Source: Paenibacillus qinlingensis
GTDB lineage: Bacteria > Bacillota > Bacilli > Paenibacillales > NBRC-103111
NCBI RefSeq assembly: GCF_013204845.1
Contig: NZ_JABMKY010000008.1
Location: 124,001-188,000 of the forward strand
Direction of reading: 5' to 3'
DNA: 64,000 nucleotides
Position numbers and translations under genes: made by a program. Shown piece after piece: positions 62,591 to 64,000 of this stretch. Under the pieces are notes generated by a model. It was not told the origin of the DNA. It searched no databases and worked only from the letters and a program-made list of their open reading frames with translations. How positions within the stretch are numbered: position 1 is the stretch's first letter; every line of letters begins with the position of its first letter.

Positions 62591-63141
62591 GACGTATGTC
62601 CAAAATTTTTCATGAAAAACGGGCCAATAGAAACTGCTCCATAGGCCCGTTTATTAAGAATTATTTTCTTGCACTATGCTCAAGTAATCTTCTCAACACT
62701 ACTGCAGCTAGCGCACGCGTCGTGATCCCTCCGGGCTCAAAGCTTTCAGCGGTTACACCCCATCATGAAACCTTCCTTAATTGCCAGAGTGACATCGGCT
62801 TTAGCCCAATCTTGTACACTACTGCTGTCAATGAATGGGTCCAGCGAAGCAGAGTCCCCTGACGAAGTACTGCCGAGTCCCAAGAATCGATAAGCATGGC
62901 CAATCATCACAGCCATTTGCTCGCGAGTGATCGCCTCTTCTGGCGCAAAACGCTCCAGATCTACCCCATCTATGAGTTCCTTGGATACAGCCTTCTGAAC
63001 AGCCTCATAGTACCAAGCATTGGTATCGACATCGCCAAACTGCGTCTTCCGTCCAATGCTGTCTTCCTTACTTTATCAGCAGTTTCACCCAAGTTATTTA
63101 AATCCGCAGCTTCGTCACTCCCACATTCCGGAATTTCTAAC
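62591..63141 (-). pseudogene. Second copy of the SLH gene 3' end, with two internal deletions
   Basis: 62591-63036 matches 8708-9155 (SLH domains 2-3, stop, terminator) at about 97 percent, with a one-base insertion near 62760; the match then jumps to 9911-10004 (63037-63126) and again to about 12923-12937 (63127-63141). Two blocks of about 760 bp and 2.9 kb are therefore missing. Frames are broken; no promoter or signal peptide. See findings. Confidence 0.85.
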
Positions 63142-63239
63142 TTTGACCGTAAACGCAGTATAAGCTACCGAATCCGATCTACCGGTAGCCTCCATTCTAA
63201 TGCTATTAAACTAACGTTCTAATAATGTTTAAGGGAGTT

Positions 63240-64000
63240 TTACTTATTTATTGCCGAATTCGTTAAGCTATATCGGTTTTGGGGCACCGGCAAATTCAAA
63301 TGAGCACGAAGCGTATCACCTTCGTATTCAGTACGGAATAATCCCTTCTCCTGCAAAAGAGGAACGACCAGATTCACGAAGTCCTCCAAATTGCTCGGCA
63401 AAAGCGGTGACATCAACATAAACCCATCTACCGCTCTTTCAACAAACCATCTTTCTAAATTATTTGCGATTTTTTCAGGAGTTCCTACAAAATCGTTGAC
63501 GGTATATGAACCAGTTAATAAAGAGTAAAGTTCTCTAAGCGTTGGGTTCTCTTTGATAACGAAAGGACGAAAATTTTCATATTCGATTCTTACACCAGTC
63601 AATTCGCCAAATCCAATATCAAGCGATTTGGTTTCCAGTGTATGCTCACTCAAATCCAAGCCTCCAAAATAATCGGTTAGAAACTTTAAGCCTGTTTCAT
63701 CGGTTATTAAAGATTCTAAGTAGGCAAGCTTCTGCTGTGCAATGTCCTCTGTAACTCCAATAATTGGTGAAATCCCCTGCAGAATATGCACCTCATCAGA
63801 GGATCGGCCAAATGAGACAACCTTGCTTTTGAATGAACGATAAAATTCTTGCGAGTCCTCTAGACTATTTTTATGGGAAAAAATAACCTCCGCACTCCTC
63901 GCTGCAAACAGTTGTCCTGACTCTGAGGATCCGGCTTGCACCAGCACAGGATGGCCTTGTTTAGAACGATGTATATTTAATGGCCCCTGCACCGAGAAAA
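63240..64000 (-). CDS. Luciferase-like FMN-dependent monooxygenase (NtaA/SnaA/DszA type), N-terminus beyond window
   Basis: The C-terminal ~253 residues: FSVQGPLNIHRSKQGHPVLV then QAGSSESGQLFAARSAEVIF, the signature of the NtaA/SnaA/SoxA branch of flavin monooxygenases, and VNDFVGTPEKIANNLERWF with LLPSNLEDFVNLVVPLLQEK near the end. The usual reading is RSPQG; here SKQG. It uses FMNH2 from a separate reductase to oxidise a small substrate such as a sulfur compound or chelator. The frame continues past 64000. No ribosome site can be judged. Confidence 0.92.
   Translation of the reverse strand, partial: FSVQGPLNIHRSKQGHPVLVQAGSSESGQLFAARSAEVIFSHKNSLEDSQEFYRSFKSKVVSFGRSSDEVHILQGISPIIGVTEDIAQQKLAYLESLITDETGLKFLTDYFGGLDLSEHTLETKSLDIGFGELTGVRIEYENFRPFVIKENPTLRELYSLLTGSYTVNDFVGTPEKIANNLERWFVERAVDGFMLMSPLLPSNLEDFVNLVVPLLQEKGLFRTEYEGDTLRAHLNLPVPQNRYSLTNSAINK

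Overview
The window looks like chromosomal DNA of a spore-forming, low-to-moderate-GC Firmicute, most likely Paenibacillus or a close relative. It carries a spore germination (gerA/gerC/gerB) operon, a giant surface protein ending in three S-layer homology (SLH) domains, AGGAGG-type ribosome binding sites, many TTG/GTG starts, and a biotin operon behind a Gram-positive type BirA box. There is no tRNA, rRNA or CRISPR array that I can see.

Layout. 0-2 kb: an ABC-2/YhgE-like exporter followed by its TetR regulator (cut by the window edge). 2-7 kb: debris (recombinase/TniQ, PhyH fragment, a doubly broken DHFR-like gene) around an intact short UvrA-like ABC ATPase. 7-16.5 kb: two membrane proteins of unknown role and the 2555-residue SLH protein. 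16.7-20.8 kb: a group II intron inserted into the reverse transcriptase gene of another group II intron, next to a 5'-truncated integrase. 21-24.6 kb: an ECF sigma/anti-sigma pair plus small genes and fragments. 24.8-30.8 kb: an MFS efflux pump behind a broken PadR gene, then the four-gene germination operon. 31-34.3 kb: fragments, then a glutaredoxin-like / nitrite-reductase-like / HMA-domain cluster and a broken ferredoxin.

34.4-42.4 kb is a copper-handling region: multicopper oxidase, CopA ATPase, CopZ, three CsoR-family regulator genes (one intact, two broken) and an MFS pump. Six near-identical 17-bp operator-like sequences sit in front of copA, copZ, each csoR copy and the MFS pump, so these units probably form one metal-responsive regulon. 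42.7-46.2 kb holds a phosphotransferase-fold protein and a ydcZ-crp-ydcZ operon.

46-52 kb is a graveyard: a decayed IS110 copy, a second decayed copy of the intron, and pieces of a GNAT acetyltransferase, a chemoreceptor and an HTH protein. 52-58.1 kb is the bioA-D-B-F-H-C operon with overlapping genes. 58.4-62.1 kb holds two intact but unrelated IS110-family transposases, each with a long structured 5' noncoding region of the kind that encodes bridge RNA, and a frameshifted lipoprotein between them. 62.2-64 kb: a nonsense-mutated XRE regulator, a twice internally deleted second copy of the SLH gene's 3' end, and a luciferase-like monooxygenase running off the window. Over a third of the recognisable genes are broken, so this is a plastic, insertion-rich part of the chromosome with intact metabolic islands.
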